Shown here one piece after another: positions 1-10,148 of a stretch of DNA of 17,281 nt. The number at the start of each line of letters is the position of its first letter. Position 1 is the stretch's first letter. This stretch comes from Actinidia chinensis (taxonomy: Eukaryota; Streptophyta; Magnoliopsida; Ericales; Actinidiaceae). The notes under the pieces were generated by a model. The model was given only the letters and a program-made list of their open reading frames with translations. It was not told the origin of the DNA and ran no database searches. The stretch is from assembly GCA_009663005.1 (NCBI GenBank), contig VIGQ01001112.1, positions 1 to 17,281 on the forward strand. Reading direction: 5' to 3'. The position numbers and the translations under genes are program-made.

Positions 1-180
1 AGGGAAGCTTGATGACAATTTGCGAGCCAAAAATGAAAGAAAATCGATCAGACTACTGATAACGTTACCTAAAAAAATGATTATAACGAGGAAATATTGT
101 GGAAGAGGTAATTGCTGAAGATGAATGATCAAGTAGAAAGCCTTGCTTTTCCTTTTCAAAAAATTGTCACTATCATAGGA
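1..180. other. AT-rich flank, no feature seen
   Basis: I see no coding frame, RNA gene or terminal repeat in this stretch. It is AT-rich intergenic-type sequence outside the insertion nest. Confidence 0.5.
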
Positions 181-450
181 TAGATGCCACGTATAATGAA
201 ATTTACGTAAATCTAGTAAATAATGCCCACATCATTAATTAGGTGCGAATTATAAGGATTACTTTATGAATTTATTGGTTTGATTATGAATTGTTTTTGA
301 TTTAGTATGAATGGAGTATAACCATTGTTATAAATTCGTTTAGAACTCAAATCATGAATAGCCATTTCAAAGCATTAATTACCATGGAGCCCACCAATTT
401 AAAGTAGGATCCGGCTATGTTATGAATTTTTGGTTTGATCGTTAAATAAA
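181..450. repeat. Degenerate ~140-bp AT-rich tandem repeat, left copies
   Basis: Two related units lie head to tail. CATTAATTA occurs at 233 and again at 373, a spacing of 140 bp. After each, a TTATGAATTT-type stretch and GGTTTGAT follow at matching places (about 272-284 and 420-438). Between them is a stretch with repeated TATGAAT-like words. The segment at about 316-411 also resembles 16756-16850 at the other end of the window in the same orientation, sharing GTATAACYATTGTT, AAAGCATTAATTA and AAAGT.GRATCC. The units are too diverged to give a sharp border. A decayed satellite-like array or an unknown AT-rich element is possible. This is pattern matching by eye, with no family recognised. 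Confidence 0.5.
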
Positions 451-640
451 AAACGATATGATCAAATGAGAAGATCTTTGGACCTATCCGAGAGATTAAT
501 AGGAGGAACAAGACATAAACAAGAGGAATACAAATAAAAAACCTAAAAACCAAAAATACCTGCCTATACCACGAGGCCAAATCAAAGGCTCCCACAATAG
601 GGATTAAAATAGACATCACCCACCAATTAGTTAGCAGACA
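451..640. other. AT-rich flank, no feature seen
   Basis: This is purine-rich, AT-rich sequence between the left repeat units and the CAG-rich repeat. A 90-codon open frame on the minus strand (347-619) has no recognisable domain and runs through the repeat units, so I do not treat it as a gene. Confidence 0.4.
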
Positions 641-1420
641 TTCAAACTTTAATCCAAGAAGTCATAACGACTATCAAGTGACAGAGTCCCAACAACAACA
701 GTAGGCGCCACAGATGAGCCAAAAATCCATCCAACAACCAGATAGTTGAGGTTCGTCTGCGCTTGCCCGAAAGAACAGACGAAATTAAACTAAATTAGAC
801 TCGACAACAAAATCACAGCAACAGAGCAGTAGAAACCAGCAGCGGTAGCAAGACCTTGAGAAATTGAACTAGACTCAGCAAAAAACACAGCAGCATTAGC
901 TCAGCAAAATACGCATCGTAGTCATCAGCATACCGCAGCAGTAGTAAGCCTTATGAACTGAACTGAGTTGAACCAGAACCCAGCATCAAATTCACAACAA
1001 TCAGTAGTAGCACCAAACCAACACCTCAAAACCAGACTCCAGACTATGCTCTTGAGGAATTGAAACATAACTCAGCCGCAGATTCACAAAATAACAGCAG
1101 TAGTTGGGAAGATTTAATATATATATATATACATGCAAACAAGATACTAAAAAGGAAAGAAAACATAAGAAAAGAGAAGCACCAGCTCGGAAAACAAAAA
1201 CAGATTGAACCCCCCAAAGCGACAGCAAGACCGTAACAGCAGTAGCAAGAATGATGAACCACAAACAATCCCACCAGGCACGAAGTAGAAGCATAGCAGC
1301 AGGCAAGAGGAAAATCTAGCAGAAGATGCCTAGCCTTGCTTGCCAGGAAACAAACTTCTAAACGAACCAGCAGCAACAACAAAGCAATAGCATAGAACCA
1401 GCAGCAATTTCAAATAAGAC
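641..1420. repeat. Degenerate CAG-rich tandem repeat (~80-100 bp period)
   Basis: On the plus strand this stretch repeats a loose unit: a GAAATTGAACTAGACTCAGC-like start, an AC-rich centre, then CAGCAGTAGYA and an AAGACCTT-like end. Recognisable copies start near 780, 858, 952 and 1053, with weaker traces to about 1400. The minus strand therefore reads CTG/TTGCTGCTG-rich and gives two overlapping Leu/Cys/Ser-rich open frames (1001-1306 and 1044-1382). Those are best explained by repeat composition, not selection. A short TA tract sits at 1117-1131. The family is unknown. It could be the LINE-A 3' untranslated region or unrelated flanking DNA. Confidence 0.5.
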
Positions 1421-1640
1421 CATGAAAATGCAGAAAAACATTCTCAGCAAGAGAATGCAGCAACAAATCTCGCAGGAGATACCAGATCGATCATGCCCAA
1501 TGCTATCTAGATATAGGTTAAATATAACCCTATACACGGCATTTGAATCGTCTAAACACTAGCCTCTGATTTTTGATCATGCCCGAAAAATTTCTTTCAG
1601 TCCTGCCTCCCCAAAAGGTAGTATACAAGCAAGTAAGGTT
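1421..1640. other. Unassigned sequence next to LINE-A 3' end
   Basis: I see no coding frame or terminal repeat. LINE-A must end near here, but no poly(A) tail (T run on the plus strand) or target duplication can be picked out, so the element border is uncertain by several hundred bases. Confidence 0.4.
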
Positions 1641-2776
1641 TATTTCTTGGTTTTAGATTGAACCCATGTTCCCTACCTTCCTTATAATCCTCTGTTAGAG
1701 AGATTTCATTTGTCATTATCTCGTAAGATACGTAGCCATGGCTTAATAAGCGACCAAACATGCTTACCCATAACACATTGGAAGAAAACAGTGATCATAG
1801 ATTCATAGCAGTCAGAAAATAGGGGGAACGCATTGTACCTTCAAGGAGTCCTTGCCAGTTTGTCTGTTGTCTATAGCCTATTTTCTTTTCCAGCCTTGGC
1901 ACCAGAAATGAAAAAAGAGTTAAAAGGAGTGCTTAGGAATGAGCTTGCTAGGCCTAATAGATTGGCCAGTGAGGTTCAAACCCCCTAAGGATGAAGAATT
2001 CATAACTATTTTGGAGCTAAATTTTTCGTTAATGACCCACTGTTCCATCCCTGAATTTTTGATGCCTTGAATTGACCTTCCTCTGTCAAGACTTATCTCT
2101 CATGATCAGAATGTGCCTTCATCGAATTGGAGTACTGTTTGGCAGCCATATAGACCCTAATACATGTATTCTGTAAATAGTTTTGGGCATTCTATCTGAC
2201 CCATAAAGAACTTTTGGCTTCAAATTTCCAAAGGTTGTTTGACAGAAACTGTTAAAGTTCAGTTCTAGGTTCCTTGACACTAAACCTACTTGCATTGTTG
2301 GGGAGGCATATATATCCAAGCACACTAAGCTTTCTTAAACACAAAAACATTGGACCTTCCATAGGAGGTTTCTGCCAGATACGAGTTATTGTGTACCTCC
2401 TTACCCTTAAGGCATGGGCAAGGAGATAGACACACCGCACTCAACTCCCTGCAATATTGAGGTAATCAATTCTACTCTACTAGCAAATGAGAGTCACACC
2501 TCCCAGGAGGATATATCGCCTGGAAAGGCTATCTATTAAAATGATGACTCAGGCCTTGTGAGCTTTGTAGCTACAATAGGCCAGCCATAGATACTTGACC
2601 GGGCATCTGCCCTTATAGAGGCGGGAGTGGTCTTGCTAGATTCAAAGGTCTTCATTGTCAGATTGTGGCATATCTGTTCGCCTATGCAGCTTACTTTCAG
2701 CCTGAACAATTCCCAAAATCCCTACCTTATTCAATAGACGCTTACATAGGTCATAATCCCCTAGAAAACAAAATGA

Positions 2777-2788
2777 GTCATATGCAAA
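2777..2788 (-). other. LINE-A reverse transcriptase active-site box, mutated
   Basis: The minus-strand codons read Phe-Ala-Tyr-Asp where L1 reverse transcriptases have Phe-Ala-Asp-Asp. The preceding KITH and following ILFS-like residues (after a frame shift) place it as palm motif C. Loss of the first aspartate alone would abolish polymerase activity. Confidence 0.65.
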
Positions 2789-3984
2789 TACCACCATGCG
2801 TGATCTTACAGGCCTTTACCCATAGGGTGGTATTGAAATCCCTATTATCCTTTAACTGCTTTAAGCTCCTTGTTAGATACTCAAGGCACAACACCAAACG
2901 GAAAGGGGAAGGAAATAAGGACACTTTGCCTGTATACCTTGTTTGACTTTGAAGAACTCATGGAGGGCCATGATGGAATTGAGTAGGTAACAGTGGACAC
3001 GCACTGCATTATCCATCCACAAAGAGAAAGAAACCCAAACTAAAGAATTGTCCTGATCAATCCCACTTGATGATATAAAGGCTTTCCTTACGTCAATCTC
3101 AGGATACCACCTAGGAAAAATCCGATCCCAGCCTAACGTTTGTTTTGGGAGTTCTAGACCAAAATATACATTATCTACCATGGCTATGACCTTGAACAAA
3201 AATAGCTTAAGCAGTGGCATTCAGTTTGTATAACATGAGCCAAGCACCTATAAGCCAAAATTTTTTGAAATAACCTTGTAAGAGACATTGCAGCAAGCAA
3301 TCGGCCATAACTTCCACTCTTGAGGCATTTTTATTTTGGGGCAGGGCTATTATCGAGTGGTTCATTTGTTTAAGCAGTTGTCTTGAAGAAAAGAATTCCT
3401 TGATAGCTCATAGAATTAGAATTTTTGTTATACCAATAGTCCTTCATGCCCACTTGAAGAAATAGACAAAGAACTCATCGAGGCCTGGAGATTATCATCC
3501 CTAATGCTGAAACAGAGCCCCTTAATTGCCTTATGAGACAGCTTTCTTAAATCAGATCCATAGCCTGGCCTCACCACCAGCACTCCATCCAATAGTATAT
3601 AATTGTCTAATTGGGCACAGGAGGAGATTGAGCCAAAGATCTTATAAAAATCAAAAAATTGCATTACTTAATCTCCGGGTGGGAGGCTGTTCTAGGAGTC
3701 ATCGAGAGGGTAAGGACGTTATATAGCATTTACTTTGTTACTCTTTATCAGATCATGGAAGTACTTTGAGGCCTTTATACATTCCTTATCAAAGAATTTC
3801 ATCTTTGCAAGTTGAGAGCAGAAGCTTCCTCAGCGTCAGCCAGCCTGAGCATGGAGCAAACGGACTCACTCCACCAATTGTTCCTGAAGAGGAGAAGTGG
3901 GCTAAGGGTTATCATGATTACATTGCTACTGGAATGTCACATAACATCACATTTAGCTCCGTTGGTAGTTGATTACTTAAGAAA

Positions 3985-3999
3985 TAATGGGAAATTGTT
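3985..3999. repeat. Target site duplication of LINE-B, 3' side copy
   Basis: TAATGGGAAATTGTT directly abuts the T run that ends LINE-B. It aligns to 7775-7789 (TAGAGAGGAATTGTT) at 11 of 15 positions, best over AATTGTT. The decay fits an old insertion. LINE-A protein similarity resumes immediately outside both copies, which independently fixes the junctions to within a few tens of bases. Confidence 0.5.
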
Positions 4000-4269
4000 T
4001 TTTTTTTTTTTGATCAGGAAAATGAAAATATATTGACAAGTGGAAAGGCTACAATAAAATTAGGCATTCCCTGGAGAAACACAAAAGGCCAGAGGCCAAA
4101 CCTCCACTAAAACAATGACAAATAAGCAATCAACCGAGAGCCTTGCTACATTTTACATCCTGACTCTAGATCAAAACCAAACAAAACAGCCTGACTCTTG
4201 ATCAATACATATTACAAATTACTGGGGCCTCAACTCATATACCAGAATGGTCTGGGTACAAATAGTGTA
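3998..4269 (-). other. LINE-B 3' untranslated region and poly(A) tail
   Basis: After the ORF2 stop (complement of 4270-4272) the minus strand runs about 260 bases without coding similarity. It ends in ATTTTCATTTTCCTGATC followed by A14 (T14 at 3998-4011). An A tail at the end away from ORF2's start is the hallmark of an L1 3' end and sets the element border. Confidence 0.8.
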
Positions 4270-5577
4270 TTACACAGATAAATAGAGACTTGAATATTCC
4301 GGAAGGACTGCCTCGGAAGGCTTGTACTTCCCTTCAAATATTCTAAGATTCCTTGCTTCCCGTAAGTAGTAGGTGGTGCATGCTGACCCAATGCGTTTTG
4401 CTTTGGCTTGGATTTTCGTCCCCTGCTTCCTTACTTGCCATTGTCACAACAGCTTGTAAAGTTTGTGAGTGTTCGTCCGGAAAAGCCCAGCAAGCCCTTG
4501 ATTGATTCAGACTTGCACTGGGCAAAGGCTTGACCTGAACAAACATATGCCTTGCTCTGTATTCTAATCACTTTGATCTGCCACAATCAAACATGTTTGA
4601 GTATATCTGTGAGAATCATGCAACATGTCCTTCGTAGGTAGTCTCTCCCGCATGGACAGACATAGAATGAAGGCATGGCTTTGGGGTTGTATAGTTTGTT
4701 CACAGATGATTTGGTCACACAGCAGCTATTGGCTCTCGATCTAAAGTACGTCATAGCAATTCTGGACTTAAGCTATCCAATTTGAAGTGACTCTTATTCT
4801 TTTTGGGACGATGGCTCCCGCCATGTATTCTCTACAGCTATGATCTCATTCTCTAAGATTAAATTGATTTGCTTTAAAGGGCGTAAGTCCCATGCTTAAC
4901 TCTTGTCGAGTCCCAAAATTCTCGCTTGTTCATACTTAAATGTGAGGACCATACAGGACCCAAATGGATCCTCTTGGCTGGATGTTTCCACAAAGTTTTG
5001 AGAGAAGAGCCTATAATTCCAGTGACTTCATATTTCGGATGCCCAAGACCTTTCCCTCAACTTTAGAAGGAGTTATTTTTTGTCAAGACTGATAAAGGCT
5101 TCTTTTTTGAGTGTAATGACACTCCACAAAAAGCTCTTGCAGCATACTTTACAATTTGTGCAATACCGAATCCCAGCTGAAATGGAAGAATGAAAGCAAA
5201 AAACAGGTCGACCACTTGAAGGAACATAGACTCACACATCTCTATTCTGCCTCCATACGAGAGATTTGCCTGTGCCCAAGTCACTGTACTATAGCCACTG
5301 AATTTCTGCTAATAGAGGACTACAAACTGGGTACTAGTGTAGAGTGGAGTCTGCTATTAGGATTCCCAAAATCTAAAATGGAAACGTTTCCTTGAGGGAA
5401 GCCTGTTATATCCTTAATGCATCCAAGATCCATTTGATAATGAGACTTGCTGGAAAAAGGTTTTGATTTGGTATGAACTGATTTTGAGGCGCAGAGCAGT
5501 CCCCAAGTGCTTGAGAGATTCCTATGTAGGCAATGATACGGGAAGAATTTAGGGATCTCCCCAGAGAAAAGAACAAG

Positions 5578-5589
5578 GTCATCGCGGAA
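5578..5589 (-). other. LINE-B reverse transcriptase active-site box
   Basis: The minus strand reads Phe-Arg-Asp-Asp followed by LVLFS, matching L1 palm motif C (FADD) with Ala replaced by Arg. Both aspartates are kept, unlike LINE-A. It sits in the longest open stretch of the window (168 codons, 5320-5826), which is in the true reading frame of the element. Confidence 0.75.
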
Positions 5590-5841
5590 GCTAGGGGAAT
5601 GCATGAGTTTCAGTCCTCCACACCTAGGATGGAAAATTGAAGTCCGGATTCTCTTTTTAGCTGGCCCCAGTGTTTGAGAGAAGGTATTCAAGGAAAGGAC
5701 GAATAGATATGGAGAGTAGGGGATCACACATTGCCGAAGATCCCTTTTGCCCCTTAGAAGAACCCATGCAATGACCCATTGAGAGTAGGGAGTAGGAGGC
5801 CAGTTGTTATGCATTCCAGAATCCAATCAAGAATGGTGGGA

Positions 5842-5859
5842 GGGGGGGGGGGGGGGGGG
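5842..5859 (+). repeat. G18 homopolymer inside LINE-B RT
   Basis: Eighteen consecutive G on the plus strand, preceded by GGTGGGA. On the coding strand this is C18 and reads as a run of prolines within the palm-domain block that ends in TILDWI. Related elements have only about two residues here, so this is an expansion in the dead copy or a sequencing artefact. Confidence 0.9.
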
Positions 5860-7774
5860 AAATTGCAAGGCGTAAGAGAGCATACCATCGAGAAATGTCC
5901 CCCATCCACTAAATCAAATGTTTTTCTTAAGGTCCGACATTTAGAAAATGCAGCGAGGAGAAATCCTTTTAGGCCCATATTCCTAAGAAGCTCTAAATAG
6001 ACAGAAAAATGTATTAGTCGATGCACCTTAGTTATGAACAAAAGGTTGATTGGGCTGAGTCCATATGCATATTCCGGGCTGGGCCCAAGTTGAGGCATGA
6101 ATTTTGGAGATGACTTGGATATAACGTTGCAAACAGGCTATTGGCTGAAGTCCTCTAACTCTGTCTGCTTCTTGGACTTTGGCGATTAAAGCTAGCACGG
6201 TGGTGGTAAGTGAGCGAGCACATCTGACCCGAGGAGAAGACATTCACACTCACGACTTCAATGAAATCCCTCCCAATAACACCCAAGCTGTCTTATAAAA
6301 TCATGAAGAGAAACCAATCTGGGCCTGGGGCTTATTTCCCAATGCCTGAGAAGCGTAGATTTTTATTTATCCACTCAAAAATTCCCTTACAAGGCTGTAG
6401 AAGCTTGGTCAGCCTCTACGAGTTTACCACTGAAAAGGACTGTTTCGCTGATGAGCTAGACTAATTTCCTTTGTTCCTAGCAACCCATTATAAAAAAAGA
6501 AACAAGGCTACACTGGGACTTGCTTGATTGAATTGGTTCTGCTCCCATCCTTCTAAGCAAGATAGATGCAATGTGGTTTTTGGATCTGTGATTTGATTAT
6601 ATCATGGAATCATGGAAAAAAATTTTGGTTGCATCTATCTGAGTTTTTGTTTTTCAAGTAATTGGCTTTTCGCTAACTGGAACACAAAGATTAGCTCTGC
6701 CTCTGCTAATTTAACGGGCCTGGGTTATCAGTGTTCCGAGATTCCAATCTGGAGATTCTTGTCCTTAGGTTGTCATACAGGTGTTGCTGGGCCCGAAATT
6801 AGCTCTCTCTAAGCCTCGGCTCGAAGATATAGGGGAAAACGCCTTTCTGTTTAGGCCCTTAAGAGGATCTTTGACAGCTTGAGATTCCTACAAATCTTGT
6901 ACATGGTTGTGCCCTCAAATGCAGACTTTCAAGACATTTATTAACTGTATCCCAAAACCTTATTCACGTTTGGCCAACATGTTAAAGACTTTGAAGGAGT
7001 AGCTCCTCTATCATATCTAAATAGGGTGAAGTACAGGGGAATGATCGATAAATTTCCTAGGGAAAATCAATATAGCGTGAGCTTAAGGCCCATCAAGGAC
7101 CCATTTTCGGTTGATCATTGCTGTGTCAGTAGAACCAGATAGAATTATCGACCAAGTGTAGAAGACCCCTGAGGACTCGGTCCGAAATATCCGTATCATA
7201 ACAACAATTCTAAAGTCCATTATCGCATAAGAGGTGACTGGCAACACTACTTTGTCATCATTGCTGAGAAACATTGTTAAAGTCCCCAAGATCATCCAAG
7301 GCCCCACACAATCAGTAGCCAAAATACGAAGGTTATTCCCAGAGGGGTCTTCTCCCCCATATGGTATTAAAGGCATTAAACAAAAAACTTAAATGAAAAA
7401 TTAATAGAGGAAGACTTACAAGTGACAGCCAATGAATAACTGGTCGGGACTTCTCCATAATTCCAGAGGCGCTGTGTCTCCCTTCTAGAGATCGAATCTG
7501 CATGGGGAGGGGTGAGCTCAACGTATTTTTGATTTTCAGAATTTGAATTTTTCCCTCCATTCCTTAGGCTTTGTTGAGTGAGTTTGGTTTCCAAAAAATC
7601 CTATGAGGCAAACTTTAGTCTTCTTAATATGCTTCAGAATTCATTAGCTTAGAGGATATTCAACCTTTAAACTGTTCCAGGAAATGATATTGAATGTTTT
7701 GGAGTGGGGGAGTCACCACTCTTTCTGCAACAAAACTCCGCAAAAGAAAAGTTACCTTTCCCCATTCTTCACTG

Positions 7775-7789
7775 TAGAGAGGAATTGTT
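7775..7789. repeat. Target site duplication of LINE-B, 5' side copy
   Basis: TAGAGAGGAATTGTT directly precedes the LINE-A KALNNN-type codons and matches 3985-3999 at 11 of 15 positions. It marks the 5' truncation point of LINE-B. Confidence 0.5.
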
Positions 7790-8336
7790 GTTAAGGCTTT
7801 AAGGGCCTCTTTCAGAAGCTTTAGCTTTCTACAAATCTACGCATTGCATGCTATGAATTTGAGAGTCCATGCATATCCACAATCCCCTGGAACTGCATGA
7901 GGGCCCACCTGTGAAAATTTAAAAGTCTTTGCCCTTTGAATGTTGTTCTCCCGAATTTTTTTCTTTTTCTGTTTTTGGCAGAGACCCACATGGGGAATGG
8001 ATCCGAGAGCTTCCCAGGAAATCCGAAGTTTGCATGAGCTTCAACAAACTTGTATAATCCATTTGTTGTGAACCACGGCTTTGTCCACTTGCACCAAGTA
8101 GATTGTTGATCCAAGTAAGGAAGGGCCCCTGAGAAAGCTGTATACAGCCACAAATTGCTGCAGCATGAGGGAAGTCCTTAATTTCCTAAGGAGTTATCGG
8201 TTGGCCCTTCGATCTTTCATCCATCTTTAAAAAACATTATTGAAGTCTTTAGTGAGTAGCAAGGATCCCTCAAGTCGATTAAATCTTCTAGCTAGCCATA
8301 AAGCCCTTCTGCCCATAATTGTATTGTAAGCGTAAA

Positions 8337-8341
8337 CAAAG
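8337..8341. repeat. Target site duplication of solo LTR (left)
   Basis: CAAAG immediately before TGTAAAGACCC. It is identical to 10144-10148, the 5-bp duplication made by an LTR-retrotransposon integrase. Confidence 0.92.
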
Positions 8342-10143
8342 TGTAAAGACCCGAAAATTTGCATAAATTTCCAAAATATGGGGGGTTATGTGAGGAATGC
8401 AAATTTTATTAAGGAGAGGTTAATGTGAAGTAGTAGAATGCTTTGGCGTGGGTTAGTACACATTGACAGGTCTAAGGGTAAAAGTGTGAAGGGGTGAGAG
8501 ATATAGGACCTTTAGTCAAAAAAGAAAAAAAGAAAAGAAGATCAGACATATTAGCCGCTCTTCTCTCTCTCTCCTTCTCCATTCGTTCTGCTCAAGGCTC
8601 AAAAACTCACCAACATTTCAAGTCCTCTCAGGACCCACACCTAAAATCACTTCTTCTACGCGTATTGAAGCTTGTATCTCGTTTATTTGCACCAAGAACT
8701 AATATTTCGGAAGTTGGAGCTCCATTGGAGGGCAGGGTTTTCATCTTGCCATCATCCAAGCTCAAAATCGTGAGGTAGGAAGGAATATCACGCTCTTTAG
8801 TTGTATTGGATGGTGTAGTAGCCTATGCATTGTTCTTGTGCTCCAATTTATTTCGTAATGTCATTGCTTCCAAAGTGGGGTTGTCTGAGTTAAATTTTGT
8901 GATCTACAACTGAGAACTGTTTGAGGCCAGTGAGTTGATTTACACTTGTTGATGTCCATTTATTGCTTACATATTAAAATTTTGACCTATGGTTGATTGT
9001 CTCACAATTGTGTGGGGGAAAGTCCACACTCTAGGGTGAAAATTTGCAGTGCTGCCCGGTTAGGTGGCTGGCCCCTGTTTTTTCAGCACCTATACTCTGT
9101 TTGGATGATTCCTCCCATCTTGATGTCCATTTGGCCCCCGATGTTCATTCCTTTCGTATTTTGACCCTATCACCATTTGGACACCGAATTCACCTTGATA
9201 ACATGAATTTAAAAACCTTGGACATGTGATTTAATAAATTTCTAGTTTTATGAATTATACACGCGCGTGAGATTTCTGGACAAAAACGGTGAATTTGGCT
9301 AAATGGGACTTGTTGGGAGTTTTTAAAGGCAAATTGTTTGAGATGATATTAATGGATAAAAGGAAACTCTAGGGATCACCCATTTGGTGTCCATAGCCTT
9401 TTAGGTGCACGGAGCCCACGAAATCGACGGGGGTGCACGGAGCCATAAACTCCGGCAGCGGGATACTTCCCTACTAAAATTGATGCGTATTTTTATGAAA
9501 TACGATTTTGGTGTATTCGGACCACTTTGATGTAATTTGGCCGAAAATATATTTGCAATTATGAGAAAACGAGACTTTGGTAATTGTTTGATTTTGGTGG
9601 GATATTTTAAAACTTAATTCGGGACATTGGACATAGTTTAGACATATGAACACGTGTTGGGTAATTAGTGGTGGAGTTAAAGTCTTTTGTTCTCTATCCT
9701 TACCCATTGGTTGTGTCAATCATTATAACTCATTCATCATGATCCTGTTCATACACCTAGCGAAGGTCGAATAGTTTTTCACTGGGCTCGGAGATCAAAC
9801 CTATATAATTTTTAGTACTCGGAATGGGAGCATGAGATGGATGCTTGAGTGTGGTTGCATGACATTGGAGTTCATGGCCTGAGGTATTTTTCATCTTGTT
9901 TCATATTTTTGAAAGATGGTTTTGTAACTTCTATTTATAAAATTTTTGACTATTGGTTATTGTAATAACCTTTAAAATTGGTACTTATGCATTCGGGTTA
10001 TGGACGTAGGGATAGAACTTGTTTACTACAAATGGTGGGATATGTTTTGTCTGACTTTGCTATTGAAAGGAATTACTATGAAGTCTTGACTTCGTCCTAC
10101 GTGGAGTTTAGGTACTTTGGGTTATGAATTTTAGGGCGTGACA
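8342..10143. mobile_element. Solo LTR, 1802 bp, in LINE-A endonuclease
   Basis: The segment begins TGTAAAGACCCGAAAATT and ends AATTTTAGGGCGTGACA, so it has TG...CA ends and imperfect inverted termini (the inverse of the end reads TGTCACGCCCTAAAATT). Perfect CAAAG duplications flank it. If it is removed with one CAAAG, the LINE-A endonuclease reading frame runs straight through (FCIS at the right joins FVYAYNTI at the left). No gag, pol, primer site or polypurine tract is present, so this is one LTR left by LTR-LTR recombination. Its length suits long-LTR plant Ty3/gypsy lineages, but the superfamily cannot be proven without the internal region. It contains a pyrimidine-rich stretch at 8555-8590 and a direct repeat GGTGCACGGAGCC at 9404-9416 and 9432-9444. 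Orientation is undecided. Confidence 0.9.
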
Positions 10144-10148
10144 CAAAG
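10144..10148. repeat. Target site duplication of solo LTR (right)
   Basis: CAAAG directly after the terminal CA of the LTR, identical to 8337-8341. Confidence 0.92.

Larger units (their letters stand above)
1641..3999 (-). pseudogene. LINE-A (outer L1-type LINE), ORF2 3' piece: RT and zinc finger
   Basis: This is the reverse-transcriptase half of a dead plant L1-type LINE, read on the minus strand. In protein order: a connection segment (LRLADAEE, about 3815-3845); KASKYFHDLIKSNK (near 3735-3780); AIKG.CFSIRDD then SPG.D...FF (about 3455-3530); LLKQMNHSIIAL (near 3345-3380); the palm core DVRKAF near 3090; the KQGI..KCP block near 2900; KITH then a mutated active-site box (2777-2788); RCPVKYL near 2600; a GRVELI-type block near 2480; LELNF near 2250; IPKHSF near 1945; and a zf-RVT-like DCYESMITVFFQC around 1790-1830. 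In L1 reverse transcriptases the box is normally FADD; here it reads FAYD, so a catalytic aspartate is lost. Many stops and frameshifts occur. The higher-coordinate side is cut by LINE-B, and the 5' remainder is at 7775-8341. Confidence 0.9.
4270..7700 (-). pseudogene. LINE-B ORF2 remnant: endonuclease, RT, C-terminal zinc finger
   Basis: This is a dead ORF2 that once encoded the apurinic-type endonuclease (EEP) and reverse transcriptase for target-primed insertion. In order: NIISWN at the N-terminus (about 7675-7695); LIGF then ETKLTQQSLRNGG (about 7550-7600); FNTIW.RRPLW (near 7335-7370); PWMILG where GDFN is lost to GTLT (about 7275-7295); SSGVFYTWS (near 7150); FIDHSP (near 7040); a KFFHD-type connection block (near 6620); NALFSI-like then a PGPDW-like block (near 6320-6370); LNGSLHGFF (about 5754-5780); GKRDLRQCVIPYSPYLFVLS (about 5680-5745); HPRCGGLK (near 5620); FRDDLVLFS (about 5565-5590); ITGFPQGN (near 5400); WAQANLSYGGRIEM (about 5240-5284); a PTKDML-type block (near 4640); and the tail YYLREARNLRIFEG (about 4320-4365). 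Stops and frameshifts are frequent. At 3.4 kb it is near family length. Confidence 0.9.
4000..7774 (-). mobile_element. LINE-B: 5'-truncated L1-type LINE inserted in LINE-A
   Basis: This is a 3.8 kb non-LTR retrotransposon copy on the minus strand. It starts a little upstream of ORF2 (near 7774) and ends with a 3' untranslated region and an A tail, seen as T14 at 3998-4011. ORF1 is missing apart from at most a short tail, which fits the 5' truncation typical of target-primed reverse transcription. It lies inside LINE-A in the same orientation: LINE-A connection-domain coding similarity stops near 7785 (LLKEALKAL block) and resumes near 3990. LINE-A and LINE-B belong to the same general plant L1 type but differ clearly in sequence, so they are different subfamilies or old copies, not a tandem duplication. 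Confidence 0.88.
7775..8341 (-). pseudogene. LINE-A, ORF2 piece: endonuclease C-terminal part
   Basis: This minus-strand fragment of LINE-A continues the endonuclease begun at 10144-10456 and leads into the connection domain resumed at 3999. In order: FVYAYNTIMGRRALW (about 8290-8340); a KDFNNV block matching EEP GDFN with Gly changed to Lys (near 8230); a Trp/Cys-rich DKAVV-like block (near 8060-8110); FVEAHANFGFPGKLSD (about 7995-8050), the SDHSP region in altered form; FKFS...WALH-like (near 7900-7930); and CRKLKLLKEALKAL (about 7790-7835). The last block aligns to the LINE-B counterpart near 6830-6900, which shows that two LINE copies are present. Stops and frameshifts occur. The lower side is broken by LINE-B, the upper side by the solo LTR. 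Confidence 0.88.

Noticed and set aside
1001..1382. Two overlapping Leu/Cys-rich minus-strand frames as small membrane proteins
   Set aside because: They arise from the CTG/TTG-rich strand of a degenerate repeat, overlap each other in different frames and show no domain.
2665..2946. Plus-strand 93-codon frame
   Set aside because: It is antisense to the LINE-A reverse transcriptase, whose minus-strand blocks are recognisable throughout this range.
5320..5826. Longest open frame (168 codons, minus) as a possible host gene
   Set aside because: It is the in-frame reverse transcriptase palm of LINE-B (RGKRDLRQ, SPYLFVLS, HPRCGGLK, FRDDLVLFS), with coding similarity continuing on both sides in shifted frames.
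8342..10143. Hidden full LTR retrotransposon or gene in the 1.8 kb insert
   Set aside because: No gag or pol similarity and no second LTR. Small frames (8494-8778, 9044-9229, 9474-9719) have no recognisable domain.
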